Notes: generated from the sequence alone by a model not told the origin. A stretch of 45,620 nt of DNA from an uncultured beta proteobacterium (GCA_903859155.1 CAIOLO010000016.1:1-45620); one strand, 5' to 3'. Positions 1 to 9,194 are shown, counted from the stretch's first letter. Translations and numbers: made by a program.

Positions 1-1047
<1,047 letters not shown>

Positions 1048-1096
1048 CCGCCGGTGGGCTCGCGAGGACATTTTCAACTGGACTTCAAGGTGCACG

Positions 1097-1873
1097 ATGA
1101 TTGATCTTTCCGGCTCGGTGGCCCTGATACCCGGCGCAAGCGGCGGCATGGGGCGCGAAGTCGCTCGCCTGTTCGCGGAGCACGGCTGCGACGTCGCGCT
1201 GGGTTACTACTCGCGTGAAGGCGAGGCCAGGCAAGTGCTGGATTACGCGCGCAGCCTCGGGCGGCGCGCCCGCCTGGAGCGGGTCGACACCACCAGCCTC
1301 GAGGCCGTGGAGCAGTGGACCAAAAGTGTCACCGGCGAGTTCGGCAAGATCGACATTCTGGCCAGCTGTGTCGGCGCGCACCTTCCGGAGGGCTTTGGCC
1401 TTTTTGTCAAACAGGACCCGCGCACCTGGCGCGGGATTGTTGAAGCGCAGATGATGTCCTTCATCTATCTGACACGCGCGGTGTTGCCGCAGATGATCGA
1501 GCGCAAATCCGGACGGCTGCTCTCGATCGGCTCCGATTCCGGCAAAGTCGGCGAGAGCGGCGTGGCGGTGGCCACCGCCGGGCATGGGGGTTTGATCGCT
1601 TTCGCCAAATCGATTGCGCGCGAAGTCGGACGCGACGGGGTTACCGCCAACATCGTCTGTCCCGGGCCGACCGACGGGCCGGCACTGGACAAGCTGCGCG
1701 CTCAGGGCACCACCGGTTCGCGCATCGTCGAGGAGCTGACCAAACGCGTGCCTATGAAGCGGCTGGGCGGCGCGCGCGACATCGCCACGGGCATGCTGTT
1801 TCTTGCTTCCAAGGAAGCCGGCTATATCACCGGCCAGGCGCTGAGCGTCAGCGGCGGCCTGGTCATGAATTGA
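1097..1873 (+). CDS. SDR-family protein lacking the catalytic Tyr-Lys pair
   Basis: A 258-residue Rossmann-fold protein of the short-chain dehydrogenase/reductase superfamily, FabG-like in layout. The start is the ATG at 1097 (MIDLSGSV), which puts the glycine-rich motif GASGGMG near residue 15. The rest follows classical SDR order, including the post-catalytic PGPTDGPAL segment and a C-terminal ITGQALSVSGG. The active-site Ser is kept (S146), but the YxxxK position, 13 residues later, reads A159-T-A-G-H163, so both catalytic Tyr and Lys are replaced. Family knowledge says such proteins are usually poor or inactive oxidoreductases, or have changed chemistry. It sits 49 bp after the CobW gene and 92 bp before an amidohydrolase on the same strand, so it may belong to their operon. 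The fold is certain; an oxidoreductase activity should not be assumed. Confidence 0.88.
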   Translation: MIDLSGSVALIPGASGGMGREVARLFAEHGCDVALGYYSREGEARQVLDYARSLGRRARLERVDTTSLEAVEQWTKSVTGEFGKIDILASCVGAHLPEGFGLFVKQDPRTWRGIVEAQMMSFIYLTRAVLPQMIERKSGRLLSIGSDSGKVGESGVAVATAGHGGLIAFAKSIAREVGRDGVTANIVCPGPTDGPALDKLRAQGTTGSRIVEELTKRVPMKRLGGARDIATGMLFLASKEAGYITGQALSVSGGLVMN

Positions 1874-1965
1874 CGGCAAGTTACGAGGACAATGCGAGGC
1901 GATACTGACGCCGCCTGTTTAACCGGCCGTTTCGGTGCAGCTGAAACCGCTGAGAAGGAGATGAA

Positions 1966-2859
1966 ATGCGCGCAATAGACGTTCACTGCCACCCATCGAC
2001 CAAGGAGCATTCGGTCAGCGTCGGCAAATACATGGCGGCGCTGGAGGCGATGCTCGGCCGGCCGATGCGCTCCAAGAGCGAAGACGAAATGGCCGAGGAT
2101 TTCCGCCGCGACGACGTGTTTGCGATGTTGATTGCGATGGATGCGCAAGCGGAAACCGGCGAAGGCGTCATCACCAACGATTACATCGCCGGCCTCACCA
2201 CGCGCCATCCCGATGTGTTTCTGCCGGGCTGGGCGGTGGTCGATCCCTGGAAGGGCAAACTCGCGCTTGCTGAACTGGAGCGCGCTATCCGTGACCTTAA
2301 GCTGACCGGCACCAAGTGGATGCCGATCCTGCAGGGGTTTTACCCGCACGATCACCGCTTCTACCCGTTCTGGGATCTGTGCCAGTCGCTGGGGGCGCCG
2401 GTGCTGATTCACTGCGGCACCACCGCCATCGGTTCGGGCATGGAGGGCGGGGGAGGCCTCAAGCTCGATTACGCGCGGCCGCTGCCATGTATCGACAACA
2501 TTGCCGCGGATTTTCCCAAGCTCACCATCATCATGGCGCACCCGGCCTGGCCCTGGACCGAGGAGGCCATCGCCATCCTGCTGCACAAGACCAATGTGTA
2601 CATGGACATTTCCGGTTGGCGGCCGAAATACATCCCGGCGACCTTGAAAGCGGAGATGAGCCGCCGGCTGCAGGACAAGATTCTCTACGGCTCCGATTAC
2701 CCTGGCTGGTCCCCGGGGCAATGCCTGGACGAACTGCAGATGGAGGGCTTGCGCGACGGCGTGATCGAGAAGATTTTTTACAAGAACGCGCTGCGCGCGC
2801 TCAAGCTCGCGGACAAAGTGAAGGCGGCCGAGGCGGCAGCCCGGTTGCGCAGCAAATAA
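1966..2859 (+). CDS. amidohydrolase-2 family metal-dependent hydrolase/decarboxylase
   Basis: A 297-residue TIM-barrel protein of the amidohydrolase 2 family (Pfam Amidohydro_2), the group that contains ACMSD, gamma-resorcylate decarboxylase and 4-oxalomesaconate hydratase-like enzymes. The metal ligands appear in the expected order: DVHCH near the N-terminus (HxH), IHCG in mid-protein, AHPAWPW, and YGSDYPGW near the C-terminus (Asp). The ATG at 1966 has a good Shine-Dalgarno (AAGGAG, 1955-1960) and the HxH motif follows at once, so the start is secure. It is followed by a hairpin and a T-run (2885-2913) and then a CoA-transferase. Related proteins act on aromatic or dicarboxylic acids by hydrolysis or decarboxylation; the substrate here is unknown. 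Confidence 0.85.
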   Translation: MRAIDVHCHPSTKEHSVSVGKYMAALEAMLGRPMRSKSEDEMAEDFRRDDVFAMLIAMDAQAETGEGVITNDYIAGLTTRHPDVFLPGWAVVDPWKGKLALAELERAIRDLKLTGTKWMPILQGFYPHDHRFYPFWDLCQSLGAPVLIHCGTTAIGSGMEGGGGLKLDYARPLPCIDNIAADFPKLTIIMAHPAWPWTEEAIAILLHKTNVYMDISGWRPKYIPATLKAEMSRRLQDKILYGSDYPGWSPGQCLDELQMEGLRDGVIEKIFYKNALRALKLADKVKAAEAAARLRSK

Positions 2860-2884
2860 CCCGCCGCACCGAGCATTTAAAATA

Positions 2885-2913
2885 GCCTGCTTGCAGGCAC
2901 GCATTCCTTTTTT
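2885..2913 (+). terminator. possible Rho-independent terminator after the amidohydrolase
   Basis: GCCTG-CTTG-CAGGC forms a short perfect hairpin (2885-2898), and six T follow at 2908-2913. The T-run begins nine bases after the stem, farther than in a canonical terminator, so this may be weak or fortuitous. Confidence 0.35.
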
Positions 2914-2939
2914 CTTCCAACCTTTTTTGCAGAGCTCTC

Positions 2940-4163
2940 ATGTCAGGTCCCCTTTCGCATATCCGCGTCCTCGATCTATCCCGCGTTCTCGCCGGCCCCT
3001 GGGCCGGGCAGAATCTTGCCGACCTCGGCGCCGAAGTCATCAAGGTCGAGCGCCCCAAGACGGGCGATGACTCGCGCGCCTACGGGCCGCCCTGGATGAA
3101 AGACGGCGCGGGCAAGGAAACCAGCGAGGCCGCCTATTTCATGTCAGCCAATCGTGGCAAGAAATCGATCACGGTTAATCTCACCCACCCCGAAGGCCAG
3201 CGCCTGGTGCGCGAACTGGCCGCCAAATGCGATGTGCTGATCGAGAATTACAAGGTCGGTGATCTGGACCGCTACGGCCTGGGCTACAAGGATCTGTCGG
3301 CAGACAATCCGGGACTGGTGTACTGCTCGGTCACCGGGTTCGGTCAGACCGGCCCCTACCGCGAGAAGCCCGGCTACGATTTCATGGCGCAGGGTATGGC
3401 AGGGCTGATGAGCGTTACCGGAGAGCCGGAGGGTGTGCCCGGCGGCGGGCCGATGCGCGTGGGCGTGCCGGTGATCGACATTTTCACCGGCATGTACGCC
3501 ACCATCGCCGTTTGCGCGGCGGTGGCCAATCGCGCGGTGACGGGCAAGGGTCAACACCTTGACGTGGCCCTGCTGGATTCCTGCGTTGCCTTGCTTGCCA
3601 ACCAGGGCATGACTTACCTTGCCACCGGCGAATCCCCGAAACGCATCGGCAACACCCATCCCAGCATTGTGCCCTATCAGGTGTTTCCGACCGCCGATGG
3701 CTCGATGATTCTTGCCTGCGGAAACGACAATCTGTTTGCCAAATTTTGCGCCGTGGCCGGGCGCGAGAATTTGCACAAAGACGAGCGCTTTGCCAAGAAC
3801 GCCAGCCGCGTCAAGAACCGCGCGACTCTGGTGCCGATCCTGGAGGAGATTTTCCGGCAGCGCAACACCGAGGATTGGGTCGAGGCGCTGGAGACGGCCG
3901 GGGTTCCCTGCGGCCCGATCAACACCGTCGCACAAGCCTTTGCCAACCCCCAGGTGCAGGCACGCGGCATGCAGATCAGCCTGCCGCACCCGCTGGCCGG
4001 CCAGGTGCCGCTGATGGGCAGTCCAATGAAGTTCTCAGGTACGCCCCTCGAACACAAGCTGCCGCCGCCGGTTCTGGGCCAGCATGCCGACGAAATCCTC
4101 GAGAAGATACTTGGCATGGGTGCTGAGGACCGCGCCAAACTTCGTGCAGCCGGTGCGATTTAG
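2940..4163 (+). CDS. CaiB/BaiF family (class III) CoA-transferase
   Basis: A 407-residue class III CoA-transferase, which moves CoA between carboxylic acids (for example from succinyl-CoA to an aromatic or branched acid) and works in the cytoplasm as an interlocked dimer. It opens with the family signature L-S-x-I-x-V-L-D-L-S-R-V-L-A-G-P, followed by GAEVIKVERP, a SANRGKKSI block, DVLIENYKVG, and the YCSVTGFGQTGPY and GYDFMAQGMAG blocks. The catalytic Asp of the family is most likely in the PVIDIFTGMYA segment. Length matches the family (about 400). The Shine-Dalgarno is poor, but ATG 2940 gives the conserved N-terminus. Three bases after the stop lies a good terminator hairpin. Context suggests CoA activation of a carboxylic acid in a catabolic route; the acid is not identifiable. 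Confidence 0.93.
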   Translation: MSGPLSHIRVLDLSRVLAGPWAGQNLADLGAEVIKVERPKTGDDSRAYGPPWMKDGAGKETSEAAYFMSANRGKKSITVNLTHPEGQRLVRELAAKCDVLIENYKVGDLDRYGLGYKDLSADNPGLVYCSVTGFGQTGPYREKPGYDFMAQGMAGLMSVTGEPEGVPGGGPMRVGVPVIDIFTGMYATIAVCAAVANRAVTGKGQHLDVALLDSCVALLANQGMTYLATGESPKRIGNTHPSIVPYQVFPTADGSMILACGNDNLFAKFCAVAGRENLHKDERFAKNASRVKNRATLVPILEEIFRQRNTEDWVEALETAGVPCGPINTVAQAFANPQVQARGMQISLPHPLAGQVPLMGSPMKFSGTPLEHKLPPPVLGQHADEILEKILGMGAEDRAKLRAAGAI

Positions 4164-4166
4164 GAC

Positions 4167-4192
4167 GCCGGCAGCGCCATGCTGCGGCTTTT
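4167..4192 (+). terminator. Rho-independent terminator after the CoA-transferase
   Basis: GCCGGCAGC (4167-4175) pairs with GCTGCGGC (4181-4188) with a single bulged G and a five-base loop, directly followed by TTTT. It begins three bases past the CoA-transferase stop codon, so it fits as that gene's terminator. Confidence 0.55.
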
Positions 4193-4232
4193 CATCATGG
4201 CCCCGACAATGAAATAAGCTGGGACGCTGACC

Positions 4233-5183
4233 ATGGGACAACTGCTGGAAGGTGTGTGGACCAACGAAGACCTGCGTCGCGTCGACGGCAAGGGCGCGTT
4301 CGTGCGGCCCGACTCGGTTTTTCGCGACTGGGTGAAGGATGCAGCGCAGGCGGCTTTCCCCGCCGAGAAAAACCGTTATCACCTGTTCGTCGCGAAGAAC
4401 TGCCCCTGGGCGCATCGCACCGAGATCGTGCGGCGGATGAAAAAACTGGAGGAGGTCATTTCGGTGACCTACGCCGACATGCCGCGAACCGAAGGCTGGG
4501 CTTACTCGATGGGCATCGACGAACTGCGACCCGTCGAGGGCGTATTGCGCCTGCATCAGGTCTACACCGCGGCCAAGCCCGACTACACCGGCCGCGTCAC
4601 CGTGCCCACGCTCTGGGACCGCAAGCTCCATACCGTGGTAAGCAACGAGTCCTCCGAAATCATCCGCATGTTAAACAGCGAGTTCAGCCGCTGGGCCGAC
4701 AATTCGCTCGACCTGTACCCCGAGGCGTTGCGCACGGACATCGACGCGATCAATGCCTATGTCTACGAGCGCGTCAACAACGGCGCTTATCGCTGCGGCT
4801 TTGCCAAATCGCAGCAAGCCTATGAGGAGGCGTTCCGGCGCTTGTTCGAGGCTTTGGACGTCTTGGAGAAGCGCCTGTCGGCGCAGCGCTTCCTGGTTGG
4901 TGCGCAACTGACCGAGGCCGACGTGCGCCTGTACACGACGTTGGTGCGTTTCGACGCCGCCTATCACGGTCTGTTCAAATGTAACCTGCGCCGCATCGAG
5001 GACTATCCGAACCTGTCCAATTATCTGCGTGACCTGTACCAGCGCCCGGGTTTCGGCGACACCACCGACATCGACGCGATCAAGCGCGGCTACTACGCCA
5101 ACCGCGACATCAATCCCACCGGCATCGTCCCGGTGGGTCCGGCCCTGGATTTCAACCGCCCGCACGACCGCGGACGTTACTGA
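4233..5183 (+). CDS. Xi-class glutathione transferase (glutathionyl-hydroquinone reductase)
   Basis: A 316-residue glutathione S-transferase of the Xi / YqjG-PcpF type. Such enzymes reduce glutathionyl-hydroquinones back to hydroquinones through a cysteine, a salvage step in quinone and chlorophenol metabolism. The thioredoxin-like N-terminal half carries the family motif NCPWAHR with the catalytic Cys at residue 57, and the helical C-terminal half contains the block LTEADVRLYTTLVRFDAAY and a C-terminal Tyr/Asn-rich segment typical of the class. Length is as usual for the group (about 310-330). It is the last plus-strand gene before a convergent amidohydrolase. Presence next to putative aromatic-acid enzymes would fit detoxification of quinone by-products; that link is inferred. 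Confidence 0.88.
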   Translation: MGQLLEGVWTNEDLRRVDGKGAFVRPDSVFRDWVKDAAQAAFPAEKNRYHLFVAKNCPWAHRTEIVRRMKKLEEVISVTYADMPRTEGWAYSMGIDELRPVEGVLRLHQVYTAAKPDYTGRVTVPTLWDRKLHTVVSNESSEIIRMLNSEFSRWADNSLDLYPEALRTDIDAINAYVYERVNNGAYRCGFAKSQQAYEEAFRRLFEALDVLEKRLSAQRFLVGAQLTEADVRLYTTLVRFDAAYHGLFKCNLRRIEDYPNLSNYLRDLYQRPGFGDTTDIDAIKRGYYANRDINPTGIVPVGPALDFNRPHDRGRY

Positions 5184-5220
5184 GGGGCGGCTGCGAGTCG
5201 CCTATGGCGTAGACCCTTTT

Positions 5221-5276
5221 CAATATCAAAACAGACGTTTAAAGCCCGTCATCAGGCAATTGTTTTGATAAAATTG
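5221..5276. terminator. inverted repeat between convergent genes, probable bidirectional terminator
   Basis: TATCAAAACA (5224-5233) and TGTTTTGATA (5261-5270) are perfect inverted copies; a nested GACG/CGTC pair (5234-5237, 5247-5250) shortens the loop, and CAAT/ATTG can extend the stem past a small bulge. It lies about 40 bp after the glutathione transferase and 70 bp after the convergent amidohydrolase. A/T runs on both outer arms fit termination in both directions; a protein-binding site is the alternative. Confidence 0.5.
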
Positions 5277-5339
5277 AATGAATTTTCGAGACTTGATGGC
5301 GGCTCGGCGGCGCCCATCGGGCGAAACAGCGGCCCGCGC

Positions 5340-6314
5340 CTACATGCGCAGCAGGCGCTCGGCGTTCAAGTGCGCTATTTTTTCCCGGTCCAGGTCGCTG
5401 ATCGAGAGCTTTTTCAGGAAATCGATTGCGGTGGTGTTCGGCTCGTAGGGCCAGTCCACCGCGAACAGGATGTTGTCCGCGCCCAGCGTGAGCAGCGTAA
5501 GCAGCAGTGACGGTTCGTACCAGTTGCCGCTGGTGGTGACCACCATGTTTTCCTTGAGGTACTCCATGGGCGTGCGTTTCAGGCCGCGGCGGGCCGCGGC
5601 CGGATAGGTGTGATCGTTCAGGCGGTGCATGGCAAAGGGCAGCATCTCGCCGAGGTGGCCGAGGATGAACTTCAGTTTCGGATAGGCGTCGAAAACACCC
5701 GAGAAAACGATGCGCAGGAAATGGCAGCTGGTGTCCACGGCAAAGCCCCAGGCGGCGCGGCACAGTTCCTCGTAGCCCTTGAAGTAGGTTTTCATCACAT
5801 CCGGATGCGGCACGGTCGGGTGCAGGTAGATCGGCACTCCCAGCGCCTCGGCGCATTCGAAAATCTCCCAGTACTTCTTGTCGTCGAGGAATTCGCCCTG
5901 GGTGTGGCCGTGGATCATGGTGCCCTTGAAACCCAACCGGGTCACGGCGCGTTCGAGTTCCTTCGCGGATGCCGCGGGATCGGCTGTGGGGAGCGCGGCG
6001 AATCCGGCGAACCGGTCCGGATGCGCCTGTACCGTCTGGAACAGCAGGTCGTTGGCATCCCTTGCCATCGGTATCGCGATATCCGCGCCGAAGGCCTGCG
6101 GACCTGGCGCGCCGAAGGAAAGCACCTGCACGTCGACCCCGGCGGCATCCATGTACGCCAGGCGGCTTTCCCCCAGGTCCATGGCCTCCTTGACGATGTC
6201 GTGGCCGACTTGCTCACTGCGTGAACTGAGGAAAAAATTACGGAATTCGGTCGCCGACACGTTCTGCCGGTACATGGGTGTCCAGAAATGTTCCTCGATG
6301 GCGATGGTCTTCAC
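5340..6314 (-). CDS. amidohydrolase-2 family protein, gamma-resorcylate decarboxylase-like
   Basis: A 324-residue TIM-barrel protein of the amidohydrolase 2 family. The N-terminus reads AIEEHFW, so the first metal motif is ExH, as in gamma-resorcylate (2,6-dihydroxybenzoate) decarboxylase and ACMSD. Further ligands are seen in LHPTVPHP, in LGHLGEMLPF and in FAVDWPYE near the C-terminus, a block very like that of hydroxybenzoate decarboxylases. The start is a GTG (6314); it is the only start that keeps the ExH motif near the N-terminus. It probably shares an operon with the Bug protein read just before it (63 bp gap). A non-oxidative (de)carboxylase of a hydroxybenzoate-like acid is the best guess; a hydrolase is possible. 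Confidence 0.86.
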   Translation of the reverse strand: MKTIAIEEHFWTPMYRQNVSATEFRNFFLSSRSEQVGHDIVKEAMDLGESRLAYMDAAGVDVQVLSFGAPGPQAFGADIAIPMARDANDLLFQTVQAHPDRFAGFAALPTADPAASAKELERAVTRLGFKGTMIHGHTQGEFLDDKKYWEIFECAEALGVPIYLHPTVPHPDVMKTYFKGYEELCRAAWGFAVDTSCHFLRIVFSGVFDAYPKLKFILGHLGEMLPFAMHRLNDHTYPAAARRGLKRTPMEYLKENMVVTTSGNWYEPSLLLTLLTLGADNILFAVDWPYEPNTTAIDFLKKLSISDLDREKIAHLNAERLLRM

Positions 6315-6377
6315 GTGCGGAATCCCTTCTGAATGATGTCCGGCTGTTGTACGGTAGCGGGTAACGGCGGGTGCAGT

Positions 6378-7343
6378 CTACTTGCCCAGACTTGCCTTCT
6401 TGACCAGATCATCGATCAGGCGGTATTCGTCGCGCATCCGCTCGCGCAGTGGCGCCGGCGCCACGTATTCCCGGACCATGCCCAGCCCCAGGAGCTTGGG
6501 GCCGATGTCAGGCGCGTTGACGGCTTTCTCGATGGCGGCTACCAGCGTGCTGACAATTTCGGGGCTGACGCCGGCCGGGGCGAAAAACGCCGACCAGACC
6601 CCCTGCAGGTCCTGCTTGTAGCCCATTTCGGAGAGGGAAGGGATGTCCGGAAACTCGGGGAAGCGGCTGGAGATCGCCATACCCTTGAGTGCGCCGGCCT
6701 TGATCTGACCGCTCACCACGCCCAGCGCGAGCAGGATGCCCTCGACGTGGCCGCCGCGCAGCGCCGTGACCGCGGGGGAGGCGCCGGAGAACGGCACCAT
6801 TGTGATGTCGGTTCCGGCCAGCGAATTGACCAGTTGCAGCGACAGATCGCTCATGGTTCCTATGCCAGGGGTGCCCAGGCGCACCTTGCCGGGATTTTTC
6901 CGGGCGAAATCGATCATGTCGCCAAAATTGCGGAACGGTGAATCCGAGCGCACCGCCAGCAGGGTTGGCGTGCGGAAAGCCATGCCCAGGGGAATCAGAT
7001 CGGTGAAAGGATCGTAAGGCGTGGTGGCCGGATCGAGGATGCGGCGCACGATCAGCGAAGCGTTGTTGGTGATCAGGATGGTGTAGCCGTCTTTTCTCGC
7101 CTTGACGACCTGGTCGGTACCCAGGGCCGATCCGGCGCCGGGCCGGTTCTGCGCGACGATAGACACCTTGAGCAGCCGTGTGAGTTCTTCGCCCAGGGTC
7201 CGCGCGGCGACATCGACGGCGTCCCCGGGGGCCAGGGGAATCACCAAGGTGATGGGACCTTTGGGAAACTCCTGCGCCTGGAGCGGGGCTGCCACCGAGA
7301 GCAGAGAGAGGAAAATTGCGAACAGGCTTTGAAGGAGTTTCAT
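6378..7343 (-). CDS. Bug-family (TctC) tripartite tricarboxylate transporter substrate-binding protein
   Basis: A 321-residue periplasmic solute-binding protein of the Bug/TctC family, hugely expanded in Burkholderiales. A clear Sec signal peptide (MKLLQSLFAIFLSLLS, then A-rich, cleavage near AQA|QEF) leads into FPKGPITLVIPLAPG, where other members have PIRLIVPFAPG. The NRPGAG block, the DGYTIL block and the GTPGIGT ligand loop all match the family. No TctA/TctB membrane genes are nearby, which is usual for orphan Bug proteins; they may share a distant transporter or act as sensors. GAAGGAG lies just upstream of the ATG on the minus strand end of the coding region's neighbour, so the start is taken from the signal peptide. 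The ligand is probably an organic acid, perhaps the substrate of the adjacent amidohydrolase. Confidence 0.93.
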   Translation of the reverse strand: MKLLQSLFAIFLSLLSVAAPLQAQEFPKGPITLVIPLAPGDAVDVAARTLGEELTRLLKVSIVAQNRPGAGSALGTDQVVKARKDGYTILITNNASLIVRRILDPATTPYDPFTDLIPLGMAFRTPTLLAVRSDSPFRNFGDMIDFARKNPGKVRLGTPGIGTMSDLSLQLVNSLAGTDITMVPFSGASPAVTALRGGHVEGILLALGVVSGQIKAGALKGMAISSRFPEFPDIPSLSEMGYKQDLQGVWSAFFAPAGVSPEIVSTLVAAIEKAVNAPDIGPKLLGLGMVREYVAPAPLRERMRDEYRLIDDLVKKASLGK

Positions 7344-7740
7344 GCGGGTGTCCTTGCCTTTGGTGGAACGTCCGAAGATTCCCGCAGCGCCGAGCCGTAC
7401 CGGGAATACAGGTCCAAGCTACCCGGATCAGTCTAACGGGACCCATTCGGGTCCGGATTGATGCACGTCAAAGCGCCTGCGTCGCCGCCGCCGCAGGCGC
7501 GCGGCGGCGGGGCGCACCGGCTGGAGCGCGTTTCCGAGACTGACGGGCAGAATAAATATTTCATGGCAGGATGTAAAATGATGGGAAAGGCATGAAAAAT
7601 AAGCACTGCTGTAATATATTGTTATGAATATTTGTCATGTCACCCCGGAGGGTGGCAGCGCGGCCCATCGCACGGCGACTGGCAGGCCGCTGTTTTGCGA
7701 TAGCATCGCAATGAGTCTCCACACCTTCAGGCAGTGACCG
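7344..7740. other. 397-bp gene-free divergent intergenic region
   Basis: No credible gene is seen between the divergent Bug and HAD genes. The left half is GC-rich and holds two perfect hairpins: GGACCC-ATTC-GGGTCC (7439-7454) and GCGCCTGCG / CGCAGGCGC with a ten-base loop (7473-7500). Roughly 7550-7640 is strikingly AT-rich for this neighbourhood (AATAAATATTT, TAATATATTGTTATGAATATTT), as expected for a promoter zone serving one or both genes. A third palindrome (7695-7711) lies just before the HAD gene. Confidence 0.6.
7695..7711. repeat. 17-bp palindrome TTGCGAT-AGC-ATCGCAA upstream of the HAD gene
   Basis: Perfect seven-base arms around AGC, ending 29 bp before the HAD start codon. It may be an operator or a 5'-leader hairpin. 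Its core GCGATAGnATCGC occurs again before the ubiD-like gene (18627-18639). Confidence 0.45.
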
Positions 7741-8352
7741 ATGTCAGTTCAAGCGCGTGTAGAGGCCGTCGTTTTCGATCTCGGCGGCGTCATTCTCGAA
7801 ATAGATTTCGGCCGCGTATTTGCCGCCTGGGCCGAGCACGCGGGGGCCTCCCCCGAGGCCATCCGCGCGCGCTACCGGATGGATGCCGCTTATGAACAGC
7901 ATGAGCGTGGCGAGATCAGCGCACGGCAATATTTTGCTTCGTTGCGCGAATCTCTCGGTATCTCGTTATCGGATGCGCAGTTCGAGGCCGGCTGGAATGA
8001 GGTAGTGCGCGGTGAGATACCCGGTGTCGCGGCACTGATCGCGCAAACCGCGCAGCGCCTGCCGCTGTACGTGTTCAGCAACACCAATGCCATGCACTAC
8101 GCGCACTGGGGACCGTCTCACGCGGGCCTGCTGAAAAGATTTCGCCGCCTGTTCATGTCCCATGAAATGGGACTTCGCAAGCCCGAGGCAAGGGCGTTCG
8201 AGCACATCGCCGCGGAAATCGGCGTGCGCATGCCGAACATCCTGTTCTTTGACGACACCGCAGAAAACGTTCATGCGGCGCTCGCGCTGGGCATACAGGC
8301 GGTGCAGGTGACGAACACCGAGGACGTGCGCATCGCGCTGTCGACGCTATAG
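7741..8352 (+). CDS. HAD-superfamily phosphatase, YihX-like
   Basis: A 203-residue haloacid-dehalogenase superfamily hydrolase of the subfamily of E. coli YihX, an alpha-D-glucose-1-phosphate phosphatase. Motif I is VVFDLGGVILEIDF with the nucleophile Asp at FDLGG; the cap follows with EQHERGEIS, which closely matches YihX. Motif II is FSNTNAMHY, motif III lies around MGLRKPEA (Lys), and motif IV is FFDDTAENV (acidic pair). Length matches YihX (199). It is monocistronic in appearance: preceded by a long leader and followed by 132 bp before the next gene. A sugar-phosphate phosphatase is likely; the substrate is inferred only from similarity. Confidence 0.88.
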   Translation: MSVQARVEAVVFDLGGVILEIDFGRVFAAWAEHAGASPEAIRARYRMDAAYEQHERGEISARQYFASLRESLGISLSDAQFEAGWNEVVRGEIPGVAALIAQTAQRLPLYVFSNTNAMHYAHWGPSHAGLLKRFRRLFMSHEMGLRKPEARAFEHIAAEIGVRMPNILFFDDTAENVHAALALGIQAVQVTNTEDVRIALSTL

Positions 8353-8484
8353 AGGCGCGGCACCGGCAGTTGCAGATGAGATACATTTTTTATCACGTGC
8401 CGGTGCCCCGAGCCTTGCACACCGGTAACATAGTGCAGCCGTCGCAGCCCCTGCGCTGTGCATCCCAACCTTTATGGAGAAGCC

Positions 8485-9129
8485 ATGGTCAAGAAGCTCG
8501 ATCAACCGCCAAAGTACTGGGACCGTCTGTTCGCACCCAGCTCGTGTCTGGCAATGATTACCACCGTCGATGCGCAGGGGCGCCCCAATGCGGCGTCTTA
8601 CGGCACCTGCACGCGCGTGCACCATGAGCCGGTATACATCTCCTTTACCACGACCATGGGCAAGGACACCGCCAACAACGTGCTGGCCACAGGAGAATTC
8701 ACGGTCAACCTGCCGCGCTGGGAGCGCTCCATACTGGAGAAGGTGCGCATCTGCGGGCTGGCTTTCGCCCCGGGTGTGAACGAGTTGGAGAAGGCCGGGC
8801 TCACCGCGCTGCCCGGCAAGGTGGTGAAACCGCCGCGCATCGCCGAATGCCCGCGGCATTTCGAGTGCAAGGTCGAATGGACCAAGGAGTTTGCCAATGG
8901 CCGGCTGATGGTGTGCGGGCCGGTGGTGGCTGCATCCGTCGACGAGGACAGTGTCGACAAGGACGGTTATGTGCTGTGGGACAGGGTGATGTCGGCGCAT
9001 TACACCGGTGCGCCCTATTCCAACGGCTTTGTCGCGGCATTCCAGACCATGTGGGTGGACCGGCCCTACGACGGGCCGGAGGGCGCGGCCTATGACCTGC
9101 ACGAGAAACAGATGCTGAAGGAGATCTGA
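8485..9129 (+). CDS. flavin reductase-like, FMN-binding split-barrel protein
   Basis: A 214-residue protein of the flavin reductase-like (DIM6/NTAB) split-barrel family, whose members bind FMN and serve as the reductase of two-component monooxygenases or have unknown redox roles. Recognisable blocks are PNAASYGTCTRV, PVYISFTTTMGKDTANN, TGEFTVNLP and, late, LVVCGPVV-type strands (here LMVCGPVV). ATG 8485 is chosen over an upstream ATG at 8458 because GGAGA (8476-8480) is well placed before it. No monooxygenase partner is adjacent. The stop codon region is duplicated in tandem (9118-9147). Confidence 0.82.
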   Translation: MVKKLDQPPKYWDRLFAPSSCLAMITTVDAQGRPNAASYGTCTRVHHEPVYISFTTTMGKDTANNVLATGEFTVNLPRWERSILEKVRICGLAFAPGVNELEKAGLTALPGKVVKPPRIAECPRHFECKVEWTKEFANGRLMVCGPVVAASVDEDSVDKDGYVLWDRVMSAHYTGAPYSNGFVAAFQTMWVDRPYDGPEGAAYDLHEKQMLKEI

Positions 9130-9147
9130 CCCAAGGAGATCTGACCC
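9118..9147 (+). repeat. tandem 15-bp duplication spanning a stop codon
   Basis: The unit AAGGAGATCTGACCC occurs twice head to tail (9118-9132 and 9133-9147). The first copy encodes the last residues K-E-I and the TGA of the flavin reductase-like gene; the second copy is untranslated. Confidence 0.9.
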
Positions 9148-9194
9148 AGGGCGGCAGCGATCTGCTCAGGGGATGCCCGGTGCTGCCCTCTCGT

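Noticed and set aside
1822-2904. Open frame of 360 codons on the minus strand
   Set aside because: Antisense to the amidohydrolase, whose metal motifs and Shine-Dalgarno are clear; the minus-strand protein shows low-complexity, His/Arg-rich content and no motif.
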